Assembly: GCA_016294105.1 (NCBI GenBank)
Contig: JAEDCN010000014.1
Coordinates: 1 to 55,320 of the forward strand
Reading direction: 5' to 3'
DNA length: 55,320 nt
Origin: Treponema sp.
GTDB lineage: Bacteria; Spirochaetota; Spirochaetia; Treponematales; Treponemataceae
The position numbers were made by a program, and so were the translations under genes. The notes beneath the pieces are model-generated. The model did not search any database and was not told the origin of the DNA. It worked only from the letters and a program-made list of their open reading frames with translations. Position 1 is the first letter of the stretch; each line of letters opens with the position of its first letter. Positions 14,603 through 22,995 of this stretch are shown here, in pieces.

Positions 14603-15892
14603 GTGATAAAAGAATTAAAAGATGAAACTGTGTCCCGAAAAACTCAATATTTATTGTTATCTGGAATGCCCCTATTTTTTATTATAGCGGGCTTTTTTTT
14701 ACAACCAACTACTACCATCGTTCCAGGTATCTGGGCTTTGATGATAGAACCTGATTTTCTTATTACAGATTATTTTGTGGTAGGTGGTATTGGTTCAGCC
14801 TTTATTAATGCAGGCTTAATTACTTTAATGTGTCTTTGGCTTGCTTATGCCTTAGGTTTGGAAGTAGAAGGTCATACCGTTACCTCTGCCTACCTTATGT
14901 TTGGATTTGCTCTTTTTGGCAAAAACCTGATGAATATTTGGTCAATCCTTGTAGGTGTATTTTTATATTCTTGGTACCACAAGACTTCACTTTCCCGTTA
15001 TCTTTATGTTGGCTTTTACGGAACAGCTCTTTCTCCCATCATCACCCAGATGATGCATTTAGAAGGGATTCCTTCACCAGTATTGTTTGCTTTGGGTATC
15101 CTTATAGGTATTATCATGGGATTCGTGCTTCCACCACTATCAACTCATGTTCACTATTCCCATTTGGGATATTCCTTGTACAATGTTGGTTTTGCCTGTG
15201 GAATCATTGCCACGGTGGTGGTTTCCCTGCTTCGGTCTCTTGAGGTAGAGGTGGGGTATAGATTGTATTGGTATACTGGTGGAAACAAGGTTCTTGCTAC
15301 TGTTTTGTATATATTTTTTATCGGCCTTATAATAATCAGTTTGATTTTCAAGGGGAAACGAACACTCAAAGGTTATGTGAATATTCTGAAAACTCCTGGA
15401 ATCGGTGGAACAGATTATGTCAAAACTGAAGGCTTTTATGTTTCAGGCTTTAATATGGGAATCAATGGTCTCCTTGCCACCTCCTTTGTGTTGTTGGTGG
15501 GAGGTGATTTGAACGGTCCCACCATTGGAGGCATTATGACGGTGGTGGGCTTTGGAACAACAGGAAAGCACTTAAGAAATATTTTACCAGTTATGGTGGG
15601 GGTATTGCTTGCTAGCTTGCCTACTACATGGACAATAACTACCCCTGGCCCCATGTTGGCATTGTTGTTTTGTACAACTCTTGCTCCAGTAGCTGGCGAG
15701 TTTGGTATTATTCCTGGGGTAATTGCAGGAATCCTTCACTTTGCAGTGGTGATGAACGTGGGAACAGTATATGCCGGCATGAATTTGTATAACAATGGAT
15801 TTGCAGGTGGTCTTGTGGCCATCTTTATGGTACCCTTCTTAAATTCCATCCGGGACCGCCGTGCTCGTGCCCGTGGCCACTTGTCTCTATAG
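14603..15892 (+). CDS. DUF1576 multi-pass membrane protein
   Basis: 429 aa from GTG 14603, chosen because AAGGAGG lies five bases before it; the longer frame overlaps the promoter. About twelve hydrophobic segments. The C-terminal half contains PTIGGIMTVVGFGTTGKHLR, ITTPGPMLALLFCTTLAPVA and MNLYNNGFAGGLVAIFMVP. I recognise these as features of DUF1576, a family known mainly from Firmicutes. Its two halves look related, with repeated glycine-rich loops, as in a transporter, but no substrate is known. The local A/T-rich flank and the decayed gene before it would fit acquisition by transfer. Confidence 0.75.
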   Translation: MIKELKDETVSRKTQYLLLSGMPLFFIIAGFFLQPTTTIVPGIWALMIEPDFLITDYFVVGGIGSAFINAGLITLMCLWLAYALGLEVEGHTVTSAYLMFGFALFGKNLMNIWSILVGVFLYSWYHKTSLSRYLYVGFYGTALSPIITQMMHLEGIPSPVLFALGILIGIIMGFVLPPLSTHVHYSHLGYSLYNVGFACGIIATVVVSLLRSLEVEVGYRLYWYTGGNKVLATVLYIFFIGLIIISLIFKGKRTLKGYVNILKTPGIGGTDYVKTEGFYVSGFNMGINGLLATSFVLLVGGDLNGPTIGGIMTVVGFGTTGKHLRNILPVMVGVLLASLPTTWTITTPGPMLALLFCTTLAPVAGEFGIIPGVIAGILHFAVVMNVGTVYAGMNLYNNGFAGGLVAIFMVPFLNSIRDRRARARGHLSL

Positions 15893-15898
15893 TTTATC

Positions 15899-15927
15899 TT
15901 GCGGAAAGGCTGTTTTTCCAGTATGCT
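15899..15927 (+). promoter_or_regulatory. Sigma-70 promoter of dnaX-ybaB-recR, leaderless spacing
   Basis: TTGCGG (15899-15904), 17-bp spacer, TATGCT (15922-15927), six bases, ATG 15934. No purine-rich ribosome site precedes the ATG. Confidence 0.65.
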
Positions 15928-15933
15928 TGTTTC

Positions 15934-17613
15934 ATGGCTTATGAAGTAACGGCAACTCGTCGTCGCCCCCAGGATTTTGACAGTCTTGCGGGGCAGGAAT
16001 TTGTAGCATCCACCCTAAAGAACGCAATTCAGTCTGGAAAGATTGCCCACGCATATTTATTCTCTGGCCCCCGTGGTTGTGGAAAAACCTCCTCTGCACG
16101 TATTTTGGCCAAGGCTTTGAATTGTCAGCAGGGGCCTGTGGCCCAGCCCTGTGGTCAATGTGCAGCCTGTCAGGAGATTACTCGTGGTGCCAGCATGGAT
16201 GTGATTGAAATTGACGGTGCTTCAAATACCAGTGTCAATGATATTCGTCAGATTAAGGATGAGGTGCTTTTCCCACCTAATTCTTGTCGTTACAAGATTT
16301 ACATTATTGACGAAGTTCACATGTTGTCTACCAGTGCCTTCAATGCCTTGCTCAAGACTATTGAGGAGCCTCCTCCATACGTTATCTTTATTTTTGCAAC
16401 CACGGAATTACACAAGGTTCCAGCCACCATAAAAAGTCGTTGTCAGCAGTTCCATTTCCGTCTTGTGGCGGTGGAGCAGCTGAAGGAGCTATTAGCTCAA
16501 GCTGCAGCGGAAATCGGTTTACAGGCAGAAGATGAGGCCTTGTATTGGATTGCACGAGAGGCTACTGGTAGTGTCCGTGATGCTTATACCCTTTTTGATC
16601 AGGTAGCTTCTTTCTCCGCTGGTCATATCACCTTTGAAAAGATTCGTGAAACCCTCGGTTTAGTAGGTTTAGATACCATGAATCTGCTTTTTGAAACTTG
16701 TGTTACAGCTAATACGGCTTCTGCTCTAGAACAGCTGGATAATCTTTTGCAAAGTGGTGTTTCCATTGAGCAGTTTATTACTGATTGTAGCAACTATATC
16801 AGAAGTCTTTTGCTGATTAAGTCTGGTATTACACGAGAATCCCTTCTTGGACAATCTGCCGAACGGTATTCCCAGCAGGTGTTGGCTCAGTGGAATGTTG
16901 CCCAGCTGGAGCGCGCTCTGTCCTTGTTCCTGAGCCTGTATCGAGATATTCGGTATTCCACCAGTCCACGGTACGAGGTGGATTTGGCCCTATCCCGGTT
17001 ATGCGGAATTTCCTCCTTTGTGTCACCACAAGAGGTTTTTCAGGCCATGGAGTCGGTGCGTCAGCTACTCGGTGGGGCTGCAGCTCCAGCAAAATCCCAG
17101 AATCTTTCTTCGGTGCCGCAGGGACAGCCACTTTCACAGGGGCATCCAAACCCTTTTGCTAATGGCGGCGCTGTACCGCCTGAACACCGGCATCCTACCA
17201 GTGATTTTGGCGGCACTATGGTTTCTCGCCCCAAGCCTGTTGTTCCACCTGTTTCTCCACAGCCTTTGGTACCAGCTGATTCTCCTGGTGTTCCTCAAGA
17301 TAAGCTGAAGGAAAAGTTGGTGGAAGAATTATCATTGAGCCATGCTTCCACTGCTTCTGCATTATTAAGCTCTCAGTGGCACTTTGACCAAAACCAGCTG
17401 AACATCATTGTAGGAAGCTCCTTCTCTTTGAATCAGCTACAAAAGGATGAGTCTTTGGTGCTGGATCTGCTACAGCAGTTTTCTGGTGGAAGCCTTCAGG
17501 TGGATTTTCAGCTTCGGCAGGCACGCCAAAAGCCTATGGCAGAGGTAGAACAATCAAATCAAGTAGATATAATTTGCAAGGTGTTTAAAGGCACCGTAGT
17601 AGGAGAGTCATAG
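15934..17613 (+). CDS. dnaX: DNA polymerase III subunit gamma/tau
   Basis: 559 aa clamp-loader ATPase. GPRGCGKTSS around residue 46 is Walker A. The four Cys between residues ~63 and 80 (ALNCQQ, CGQCAAC) form the zinc module, IIDEVHML is Walker B, and IKSRCQQF carries the SRC arginine-finger motif. Residues ~375-450 are a Pro/Gln/Ser-rich linker, followed by a short C-terminal domain that is much reduced compared with E. coli tau. I saw no A-rich slippery site for programmed frameshifting to gamma. First gene of dnaX-ybaB-recR, a conserved recombination/replication order. Confidence 0.95.
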   Translation: MAYEVTATRRRPQDFDSLAGQEFVASTLKNAIQSGKIAHAYLFSGPRGCGKTSSARILAKALNCQQGPVAQPCGQCAACQEITRGASMDVIEIDGASNTSVNDIRQIKDEVLFPPNSCRYKIYIIDEVHMLSTSAFNALLKTIEEPPPYVIFIFATTELHKVPATIKSRCQQFHFRLVAVEQLKELLAQAAAEIGLQAEDEALYWIAREATGSVRDAYTLFDQVASFSAGHITFEKIRETLGLVGLDTMNLLFETCVTANTASALEQLDNLLQSGVSIEQFITDCSNYIRSLLLIKSGITRESLLGQSAERYSQQVLAQWNVAQLERALSLFLSLYRDIRYSTSPRYEVDLALSRLCGISSFVSPQEVFQAMESVRQLLGGAAAPAKSQNLSSVPQGQPLSQGHPNPFANGGAVPPEHRHPTSDFGGTMVSRPKPVVPPVSPQPLVPADSPGVPQDKLKEKLVEELSLSHASTASALLSSQWHFDQNQLNIIVGSSFSLNQLQKDESLVLDLLQQFSGGSLQVDFQLRQARQKPMAEVEQSNQVDIICKVFKGTVVGES

Positions 17614-17614
17614 T

Positions 17615-17926
17615 ATGAATCCCTTTGATATACTGAAAAATGCCCAGAGCTTCAAGGATCAGTTTAACAAGGTTCAGGAAGATCTCAAGTGTTTACAGGC
17701 AACAGGTTGTGCTGGCGGTAACATTGTAAAGGTTACCATCAACGGTCAGTTTCAAGTACAGCGGGTAGAATTAGACCCAATCGCTGTGGACCCACGTGAT
17801 GTCCCCATGCTACAGGATTTGATTGTGGCCGCCAGCAAAGATGCTCATGCACGTATGCTTGAGCTGACTCGTGATCGACTGGGTCCCATGTTAGGTGGAT
17901 TGAATCTACCTGGAATGGGGCTGTAA
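17615..17926 (+). CDS. YbaB/EbfC nucleoid-associated protein
   Basis: 103 aa, the normal size. A helical N-terminus (FDILKNAQSFKDQFNKVQED) is followed by the beta sheet VKVTINGQFQVQRVELDP and a C-terminal helix. Homologues form tweezer-like dimers that bind DNA; in Borrelia EbfC regulates erp genes. It lies one base after dnaX and two before recR, the standard context. Confidence 0.92.
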   Translation: MNPFDILKNAQSFKDQFNKVQEDLKCLQATGCAGGNIVKVTINGQFQVQRVELDPIAVDPRDVPMLQDLIVAASKDAHARMLELTRDRLGPMLGGLNLPGMGL

Positions 17927-17928
17927 TC

Positions 17929-18516
17929 ATGAACGCATTGGAAGAACTGGCAGAATCTTTTTCCCGTTTACCTGGCATTGGAAAAAAGAGTGCCAATCGT
18001 ATTGCCACCCATCTTCTCAAGGCTGACTCCATCTTTTTGCAGCGTTTTGCCCATCAGCTTACCACCCTGCAGGAAAGAATCAAACCCTGTAGTATCTGCG
18101 GGGCCTACACAGAGGTGGAGCCCTGTGAAATCTGCTCCAATCCAGCACGGGAACGAAATCTCATCTGTGTTGTAGAGCAGCCTCAAGATGTACAAACCAT
18201 CGAGGCCTCTCGTGAATATCACGGTTTGTTCCATGTTTTAGGTGGAGTGATTTCTCCCTTAGATGGCATTGGTCCCGAAAATCTTTCCTTTGGTAAATTG
18301 CTGGAACGAATCCATTCTGGCACCGTTACCGAAGTGATTATTGCCACCAATCCCACGGTAGAAGGTGATACAACTGCCCTCTATCTTCAGCGGCTTTTAG
18401 AGGATTGTGATGTTACCCTTTCTCGTCTGGCCTCTGGGCTTCCTGTTGGTGGCGACTTGGAGTATGCAGATCGCCTTACCCTAGCTCGTAGCTTCCGAGG
18501 AAGAACAAGTCTGTAA
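17929..18516 (+). CDS. recR: Recombination mediator RecR
   Basis: 195 aa. The helix-hairpin-helix (RLPGIGKKSANRIATHLL) is at the N-terminus. The zinc finger C-x2-C...C-x2-C follows (CSICGAYTEVEPCEIC). The Toprim domain has ICVVEQPQDVQTIE, and GVISPLDGIGPENL is the RecR-specific loop. RecR acts with RecO/RecF to load RecA on gapped DNA. Last gene of the dnaX operon, followed by a strong terminator. Confidence 0.95.
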   Translation: MNALEELAESFSRLPGIGKKSANRIATHLLKADSIFLQRFAHQLTTLQERIKPCSICGAYTEVEPCEICSNPARERNLICVVEQPQDVQTIEASREYHGLFHVLGGVISPLDGIGPENLSFGKLLERIHSGTVTEVIIATNPTVEGDTTALYLQRLLEDCDVTLSRLASGLPVGGDLEYADRLTLARSFRGRTSL

Positions 18517-18582
18517 AATAAACTCGTAGTACAAGTTTTAAAACTATTTTTCTATAAAATCCATCGAAGTGACTAAATAAAA

Positions 18583-18614
18583 AAAAGCTATCCAGCTTTC
18601 ACTGGATAGCTTTT
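18583..18614. terminator. Bidirectional terminator between recR and flaB
   Basis: A 13-bp perfect stem, AAAAGCTATCCAG (18583-18595) with its complement (18602-18614), has a six-base loop, an A run on the left and a T run on the right. It serves both convergent operons. Confidence 0.92.
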
Positions 18615-18635
18615 CTAAAGAATATCTAAAAAAGC

Positions 18636-19496
18636 TTAGCGGAGCAAGCTCAAAACATTCTGTGTAGACTGATTTGCCTGGGCAAGAATTGCCATACCAG
18701 ACTGCTGCAGAACCTGGTTCTTTGTAAAGTCAACCATTTCCTTAGCCATATCTGTGTCACGGATTCTTGATTCAGCAGACTGCAGGTTTTCTGCAGCAAT
18801 ATCGATTCCGCGGATAGCGTGCTCCAAGCGGTTGTAGTAACCACCCAAATCGGCTCTCTGCTTGTTGAGCTTCTTCAAAGCCTCATCAAGAGTTCCGATA
18901 GCACGGTTTGCCTCAGCAGGAGATTCAAGGCTCATGATTGTCTCATCGCCCAAGTTTCTCAAGTTAAGAGCAGTTGCGGTCATTGTTCCAATGTAAACTT
19001 CCATTCTCTGATCCATGTTTGCACCGATGTGGAACCACATAGAAGCGGTAACAGCATTTGTTCCCTCGTCGCGAGCAAAGCGACCAGTCAGCATGTTCAT
19101 TCCATTGAACTGAGCCTGGCTGGCGATGCGGTCAACCTCGGCAATCAGCTGGGAAACTTCAACCTGAATCTGCATTCTGTCTTCTTCGGTGTAGATACCG
19201 TTGGAAGACTGTACTGCCAATTCACGGATGCGCTGAATGATGTCAGTTGTTTCCTGCAAATAACCTTCGGTGGTCTGGATGAAAGACAGGCCATTCTGAG
19301 CGTTTTCAGAAGCCTTGTTCAAACCACGAATCTGGCTACGCATTTTTTCTGAAACGGCAAGGCCGGAGGCGTCATCGCCAGCCCTGTTGATCTTCAGTCC
19401 AGAAGACAACTTCTCCATGTTCTTCTGGGCTGCCACATTGGTAAGATTTGTTGAGCGCTGGGAATACATAGCACTCATGTTGTGATTAATTACCAT
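18636..19496 (-). CDS. flaB: Flagellin FlaB (periplasmic filament core)
   Basis: 286 aa, typical for spirochaetal FlaB. The conserved N-terminal D0/D1 region begins MVINHNMSAMYSQRSTN and contains MEKLSSGLKINRAGDDASGL. The C-terminal D0/D1 region ends QQSGMAILAQANQSTQNVL. The variable D2/D3 part of external flagellins is nearly absent, as expected for filaments enclosed in the periplasm. AAGGAGATA precedes the ATG. I found no convincing sigma-28 promoter, although the upstream region is about 190 bases long. The gene is single, not in a flagellar operon. Confidence 0.95.
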   Translation of the reverse strand: MVINHNMSAMYSQRSTNLTNVAAQKNMEKLSSGLKINRAGDDASGLAVSEKMRSQIRGLNKASENAQNGLSFIQTTEGYLQETTDIIQRIRELAVQSSNGIYTEEDRMQIQVEVSQLIAEVDRIASQAQFNGMNMLTGRFARDEGTNAVTASMWFHIGANMDQRMEVYIGTMTATALNLRNLGDETIMSLESPAEANRAIGTLDEALKKLNKQRADLGGYYNRLEHAIRGIDIAAENLQSAESRIRDTDMAKEMVDFTKNQVLQQSGMAILAQANQSTQNVLSLLR

Positions 19497-19513
19497 AGTG
19501 TATCTCCTTCTTT

Positions 19514-19648
19514 TTAGCCGGCATTGCTACTTTTGCACACAAGATTCCAAACCTCTGATTGCGGATAAATGAACAATTGTCCACCAATAATGTCTTGCGA
19601 CACTTCCACATGATCAGCAACCGGAACAATCCAGCTGTTTGTTTCAGC
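19514..19648 (-). other. Short open frame upstream of flaB, possible gene remnant
   Basis: The minus strand has a 44-codon open frame ending 17 bases before the flaB start. It reads SWIVPVADHVEVSQDIIGGQ, then LFIYPQSEVWNLV, and looks protein-like, but there is no ATG and it is preceded by TAG. A GTG inside (at HVEV) could start a 31-residue peptide. It could be the 3' end of a lost gene or a leader peptide. Confidence 0.35.
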
Positions 19649-19689
19649 CTACGCTGATAGTAAATTCTCGGAAGAAGAAAATAAATACT

Positions 19690-20139
19690 TTACATCTTTT
19701 TATGACATTCTGTGCAACCAATGATGTGAACATGTCGCCTACCAGACTTTTGCATGGTCATGCGGGCCACCAAGGAGCCTGTCATGGGTACTGGACGGCC
19801 ACAAACTGGGCAGCTACGGCGTTTTTTCTTTTCCCCATCCTTGCTGTAGCAGTAGGGGCAGCCCTGGATGGTGCAATGCTGGTCATCGTCCAGCTGGGAA
19901 GACAGGGGACGATATATCTTTGAGTATAAATTTATTCCTGGAGTTAAGGCTGAATCACATAGGGGGCAATAGGTTTTTGCAGGCGCTGCATTTTTCTTTT
20001 GCTCCGAAGCAGCTTCCTTGGGTTTTTGATTCTTGCCCTTGTAATAATCCTTGGCCATTTCCACATACTTACCAAAAAGAAAAAGAATTAAACCGATAAG
20101 TGCCCCAATGGCAACAATGATAAATAAATCGCTTCCCAT
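19690..20139 (-). CDS. Membrane-anchored zinc-ribbon protein, unknown function
   Basis: 149 aa. Residues 4-24 form one transmembrane helix (IIVAIGALIGLILFLFG). A charged Lys/Glu/Ala linker follows. The C-terminal ~95 residues hold five Cys pairs: CPLC, a later C-x5-CPYC, CPVC and CTEC, plus a His-rich segment (RRHVHIIGC). Probably two zinc ribbons facing the cytoplasm. I do not recognise a named family. It starts four bases after the aldehyde dehydrogenase stop and is probably cotranscribed with it. Confidence 0.7.
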   Translation of the reverse strand: MGSDLFIIVAIGALIGLILFLFGKYVEMAKDYYKGKNQKPKEAASEQKKNAAPAKTYCPLCDSALTPGINLYSKIYRPLSSQLDDDQHCTIQGCPYCYSKDGEKKKRRSCPVCGRPVPMTGSLVARMTMQKSGRRHVHIIGCTECHKKM

Positions 20140-20143
20140 ACTT

Positions 20144-21553
20144 CTATTTCAGCAAAAACGTAATGAATTTTCGTTTACCCTCGTTATAGGGCGGGTATCT
20201 TAAAGGGGTGTCCAGTTTTGCTGGTCTGGAAAGAATGGCTTTTTGGTGACTAAAGGTGTCAAAACCAGCTTTGCCGTGGTAATTGCCCATTCCACTGTAG
20301 CCAGTTCCTCCCAAAGGTAGCTGAGAAGAAGCGCCATGGAGCAGAGTATCGTTTATACAGCCACCGCCGTACCGCACTGATTCTGAAACACGTTTTTTTG
20401 TGGTCTTGTCATTACTAAAGAGATATAGTGCCAAAGGTTCTGGCTTTTCTTGAATAATTGAAAGTGCAACGTCCAAGGTGTTGTAGGGAATGATTGGTAG
20501 TATTGGGCCAAAAATTTCATCCTGCATAACTGGTGCATCTAGCTCCGGTGAATCTAACAGTATGGGCTTTATCTTTAAAGCCTCTCTGTTGTAGCTTGCT
20601 CCAGCTGGATTTGGTGTCACAACGGTTCCGTTTGCAGGGTTGTTTCCATTTGCCAGATTCAAGAGCCGGAAGAAATGTCGTTCATTTATGATAGAAGAAA
20701 GGCCACTATCTTCTGCTACCGGATTGTCTCCGTAGAATTCATTCATGTACATGCACATCTTTTCCATTAGTTCTTGGTGCTTGTCCTCTTGTACCAATAC
20801 ATAATCGGGTGCAAGGCAGTTTTGACCGCTATTTATGAGTTTTCCCCACATAATTCTTTTGGCAGCAGAATCAATGTCAGCAGTGCCATCTACAATACAG
20901 GGATTCTTACCTCCTAACTCCAAGCATACTGGTGTTAAATTTCTAGCAGCAGCTTCCATTACTTTTTTACCAGCAGTTGCTCCACCTGTATAAAAGATAA
21001 AGTCATACTTTTGGCTCAACAATGAGTGATGTATTTCATTGCCACCTGTGACCACTGCCACCTGCTCTGGGGGGAATGCTTCCTGAATTATGGCTGCTAA
21101 AAGCTGCTCTGATTCCTGAGCATGATGAGATGGCTTGAGAATCACACAATTTCCTGCACTGATTGCAGCAGCCACTGCCATCAAAGCTATCTGAAAGGGG
21201 AAATTCCATGGACTAATCACCAAGACACATCCGTAGGGTTGGGAAAGAATTTTACTTATCCCAGGAAAGCTGTGGAGTGGTGTCAAGCGAAATTTAGGCT
21301 GTGTCCACCAAGAAATTCGCCTTCTTAAAAAGTCGATTTCTTTTAGAATCAGTGCAAATTCAGTAATATATGCTTCTGCAGGAGATTTTCGTAAATCCTT
21401 TGCCAATGCTTCCAGTATTTCATTTTGATATTTAAGCAAAATATTTTTGAGGCAAGTCAACTGCTCCTTGCGAAATTTTATATCTCTTGTCTTACCTGTT
21501 AAGAAAAAGGCCCTCTGTGTGGCCACCAATTCAGAAAGTTCAGCTGAAATCAT
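20144..21553 (-). CDS. Aldehyde dehydrogenase (class 3-like)
   Basis: 469 aa from ATG 21553. An extension to 21610 adds a spurious hydrophobic stretch and overlaps the promoter. SPWNFPFQIALM and ILKPSHHAQ are NAD(P)-binding signatures. CLELGGKNPCIV provides the general-base Glu, and NSGQNCLAP the catalytic Cys. The C-terminal GGTGYSGMGNYHGKAGFDTF is characteristic of class 3 fatty/aromatic aldehyde dehydrogenases (YwdH/CalB type). It oxidises aldehydes to acids; the natural substrate is unknown. The end carries a short hydrophobic/basic tail (KRKFITFLLK). Confidence 0.9.
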   Translation of the reverse strand: MISAELSELVATQRAFFLTGKTRDIKFRKEQLTCLKNILLKYQNEILEALAKDLRKSPAEAYITEFALILKEIDFLRRRISWWTQPKFRLTPLHSFPGISKILSQPYGCVLVISPWNFPFQIALMAVAAAISAGNCVILKPSHHAQESEQLLAAIIQEAFPPEQVAVVTGGNEIHHSLLSQKYDFIFYTGGATAGKKVMEAAARNLTPVCLELGGKNPCIVDGTADIDSAAKRIMWGKLINSGQNCLAPDYVLVQEDKHQELMEKMCMYMNEFYGDNPVAEDSGLSSIINERHFFRLLNLANGNNPANGTVVTPNPAGASYNREALKIKPILLDSPELDAPVMQDEIFGPILPIIPYNTLDVALSIIQEKPEPLALYLFSNDKTTKKRVSESVRYGGGCINDTLLHGASSQLPLGGTGYSGMGNYHGKAGFDTFSHQKAILSRPAKLDTPLRYPPYNEGKRKFITFLLK

Positions 21554-21560
21554 GATAAAA

Positions 21561-21589
21561 ATTATACTTAGAAATAGCAAAATGCACAA
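21561..21589 (-). promoter_or_regulatory. Strong sigma-70 promoter of aldehyde dehydrogenase, leaderless spacing
   Basis: Minus strand TTGTGC (21589-21584), 17-bp spacer, consensus TATAAT (21566-21561), seven bases to ATG 21553. No Shine-Dalgarno. Confidence 0.7.
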
Positions 21590-21664
21590 TGCGGATTGAG
21601 AAAGCAACAAAGAAAGGGCCGCCCTGCGGACGGCTCCAACTAGAAGGTTTAATGTGCGTTCAAA

Positions 21665-22345
21665 TTAGAACTTCAGGGCGTAACCCAGGGAAATGTTGAA
21701 GTTGCGGCGAGTCAGCAAATCGACCTTCTCGTCAAAACCGTCAGACTTTAACTTTACAGGGGTAAAGTCGTTTACATAGCTCAAACCGGCGGTAATAGAA
21801 CCGGGGCCAACGGGAATGCCCACCTCAACACCAGCAACAATACCAGGGATGAAACCGGTGTCCTTAAGGTCTCCCCTATCCATAGATGCCTCATTTTCAT
21901 CAGTCTTAAATACGAATTTAGGAGAACCCACAGGAACAGAGAAGTTTATACCAACCATGGGGGTAATCATGATGGAGCCCACCGGAATGTCATAGGTCAC
22001 CAGCAAGGGGAAGTCCAAGGACAGGTAGGAGGCTGTTACGGTCATTTCCACTCCTTCATACTCAGCTTTCAAACCAGCACCGTTGTTGGCGGTGAGGCCA
22101 AACTCCAGCTGCACACCCAGGGCAGGCAGGAAGGGCAGGTTGTAGCGGCCGTAGATGGAATCGCCGCTGTTCACCATGAAGGCGTTCTTGGCATCATCGT
22201 TTCTAGCAAAAATCTCCTTGGCTTCATCTGATACTTTTGATCCCAGGTTCATTCCGAATGTTCTCTTTGCACCTACAGTAATCTGTGCACAAACCATGCT
22301 TACTGCAACTGCGGCCACTACGGCCATGGCAATAATCTTTTTCAT
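21665..22345 (-). CDS. Outer-membrane beta-barrel protein (Treponema type)
   Basis: 226 aa. A cleavable signal peptide (MKKIIAMAVVAAVAVSMVCA) is followed by alternating amphipathic strands: LGVQLEFGLTANNGAG, SLDFPLLVTYDIP, FIPGIVAGVEVGIPVG. The protein ends in NISLGYALKF, whose terminal Phe is typical of BAM substrates. Probably an eight-stranded barrel of the small Treponema outer-membrane protein group. Function is unknown. A Shine-Dalgarno (AAAGGAGATG) and a 20-bp dyad lie upstream. Runs alone to the left. Confidence 0.8.
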   Translation of the reverse strand: MKKIIAMAVVAAVAVSMVCAQITVGAKRTFGMNLGSKVSDEAKEIFARNDDAKNAFMVNSGDSIYGRYNLPFLPALGVQLEFGLTANNGAGLKAEYEGVEMTVTASYLSLDFPLLVTYDIPVGSIMITPMVGINFSVPVGSPKFVFKTDENEASMDRGDLKDTGFIPGIVAGVEVGIPVGPGSITAGLSYVNDFTPVKLKSDGFDEKVDLLTRRNFNISLGYALKF

Positions 22346-22360
22346 TATACATCTCCTTTG

Positions 22361-22380
22361 TTGTTACTTAGAAGTAACAA
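22361..22380 (-). promoter_or_regulatory. Perfect dyad in leader of the outer-membrane protein gene
   Basis: TTGTTACTT-AG-AAGTAACAA, 9-bp arms with a 2-base centre, sits 16-35 bases before the ATG, directly upstream of the Shine-Dalgarno. The tight centre favours a DNA operator; with two centre bases an RNA hairpin would need to open the inner pairs. Confidence 0.45.
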
Positions 22381-22457
22381 CTCAAGATAAGATAATAATT
22401 GCTTTAAAAAAACAAATAATCAAGTATCAATTACGTTTTTTAACGTATTTTGTGGAA

Positions 22458-22610
22458 ATGAGTTTTCGGGAAAACTTGAAGGCGGAGCTTGCATACCAGG
22501 ATGTTCTCGTCAAGGAACTGGCGGCGCTGGCAGGAATCAACAAGCGGATGCTGGACAACTACCTGCGGGAAAAGGCCAATACGCCACCCGCCGACGTGAA
22601 AATCCTTTGA
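22458..22610 (+). pseudogene. Truncated XRE-family helix-turn-helix protein
   Basis: 50 codons. MSFRENLKAELAYQDVLVKE leads into LAALAGINKRMLDNYLRE, a good XRE helix-turn-helix, then NTPPADVKIL-stop. Full relatives continue with a further helix (VKIA...LNVSVEYL). A trace of it (SVEK) survives out of frame just past the stop, so the gene has probably lost a few bases. A short DNA-binding peptide cannot be excluded. Confidence 0.6.
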
Positions 22611-22647
22611 AATCCGTAGAAAAATATACCATTCGGTCGATTATCAC

Positions 22648-22676
22648 TTGCAATTATTCTGTTTAAATAGTATAAA
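22648..22676 (+). promoter_or_regulatory. Sigma-70 promoter upstream of the structured RNA/tuf
   Basis: TTGCAA (22648-22653), 17-bp spacer, TATAAA (22671-22676). The predicted start is about 22683, exactly where the first hairpin begins. Confidence 0.65.
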
Positions 22677-22682
22677 TAGGAA

Positions 22683-22995
22683 CCACTATTCTACGAAAGT
22701 GGAAATGAAGATACAATCTTCGGGTTCTTTGAGAGTCAAGCAGACATTGGAGCGTCTGGCGAAACCGTAAAATTTCTTTCAGTGCAAGAAATAGGATGTT
22801 CGCAACCCTTTGATTGTGGTTTGTCGCAAGACAAAACGTGAACGGTGAAAGGGCTTATTGATGTTGAATCGCTCCTGGCTTTAGTGTACCAAACCGTTCA
22901 TCAAACACGGATTTGATGGTGATAGGTGGTCCGGCCGAAACAGTCCGAATGGATGGACTGTCACGCAGAGAAGAAATCCTTCTCTATCCCTCCTT
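22683..22995 (+). ncRNA. Candidate structured RNA or long leader of tuf operon
   Basis: No gene fits this 500-base gap, but it is packed with perfect stems. CCACT/AGTGG (22683-22702), GAAGAT/ATCTTC (22707-22721), CAGAC/GTCTG (22741-22758), ATTTCTT/AAGAAAT (22772-22792), TTTGTC-GCAA-GACAAA (22820-22835) enclosed by CCCTTT/AAAGGG (22806-22853), CATCAAA/TTTGATG (22899-22918), ACAGTCC/GGACTGT (22940-22961) and AGAGAAG/CTTCTCT (22967-22985). TGAACGGT (22839-22846) could alternatively pair with 22893-22900. It does not match RNase P, tmRNA, SRP or common riboswitch cores as I know them. No T-run terminator follows, so it may be either a stable RNA or a leader reaching tuf. The remaining 23000-23119 holds a -10-like TATAAT (23062-23067). 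Confidence 0.5.

Noticed and set aside
15934..17613. Programmed frameshift in dnaX producing gamma
   Set aside because: No A AAA AAG-type slippery heptamer with a following stem was found in the expected region.
19497..19680. Sigma-28 promoter for flaB
   Set aside because: A GCGGATAA-like string occurs near 19561, but on the wrong strand and without a TAAA box 15 bases upstream.
22683..22995. RNase P RNA, tmRNA, SRP RNA or T-box in the gap before tuf
   Set aside because: The conserved cores I know are missing (GAGGAAAGTC, the GGTTCGA T-loop, GGAAG tetraloop domain, GGGTGGNACCGCG). GGTGGTCCGGCC is only a partial likeness to a T-box.
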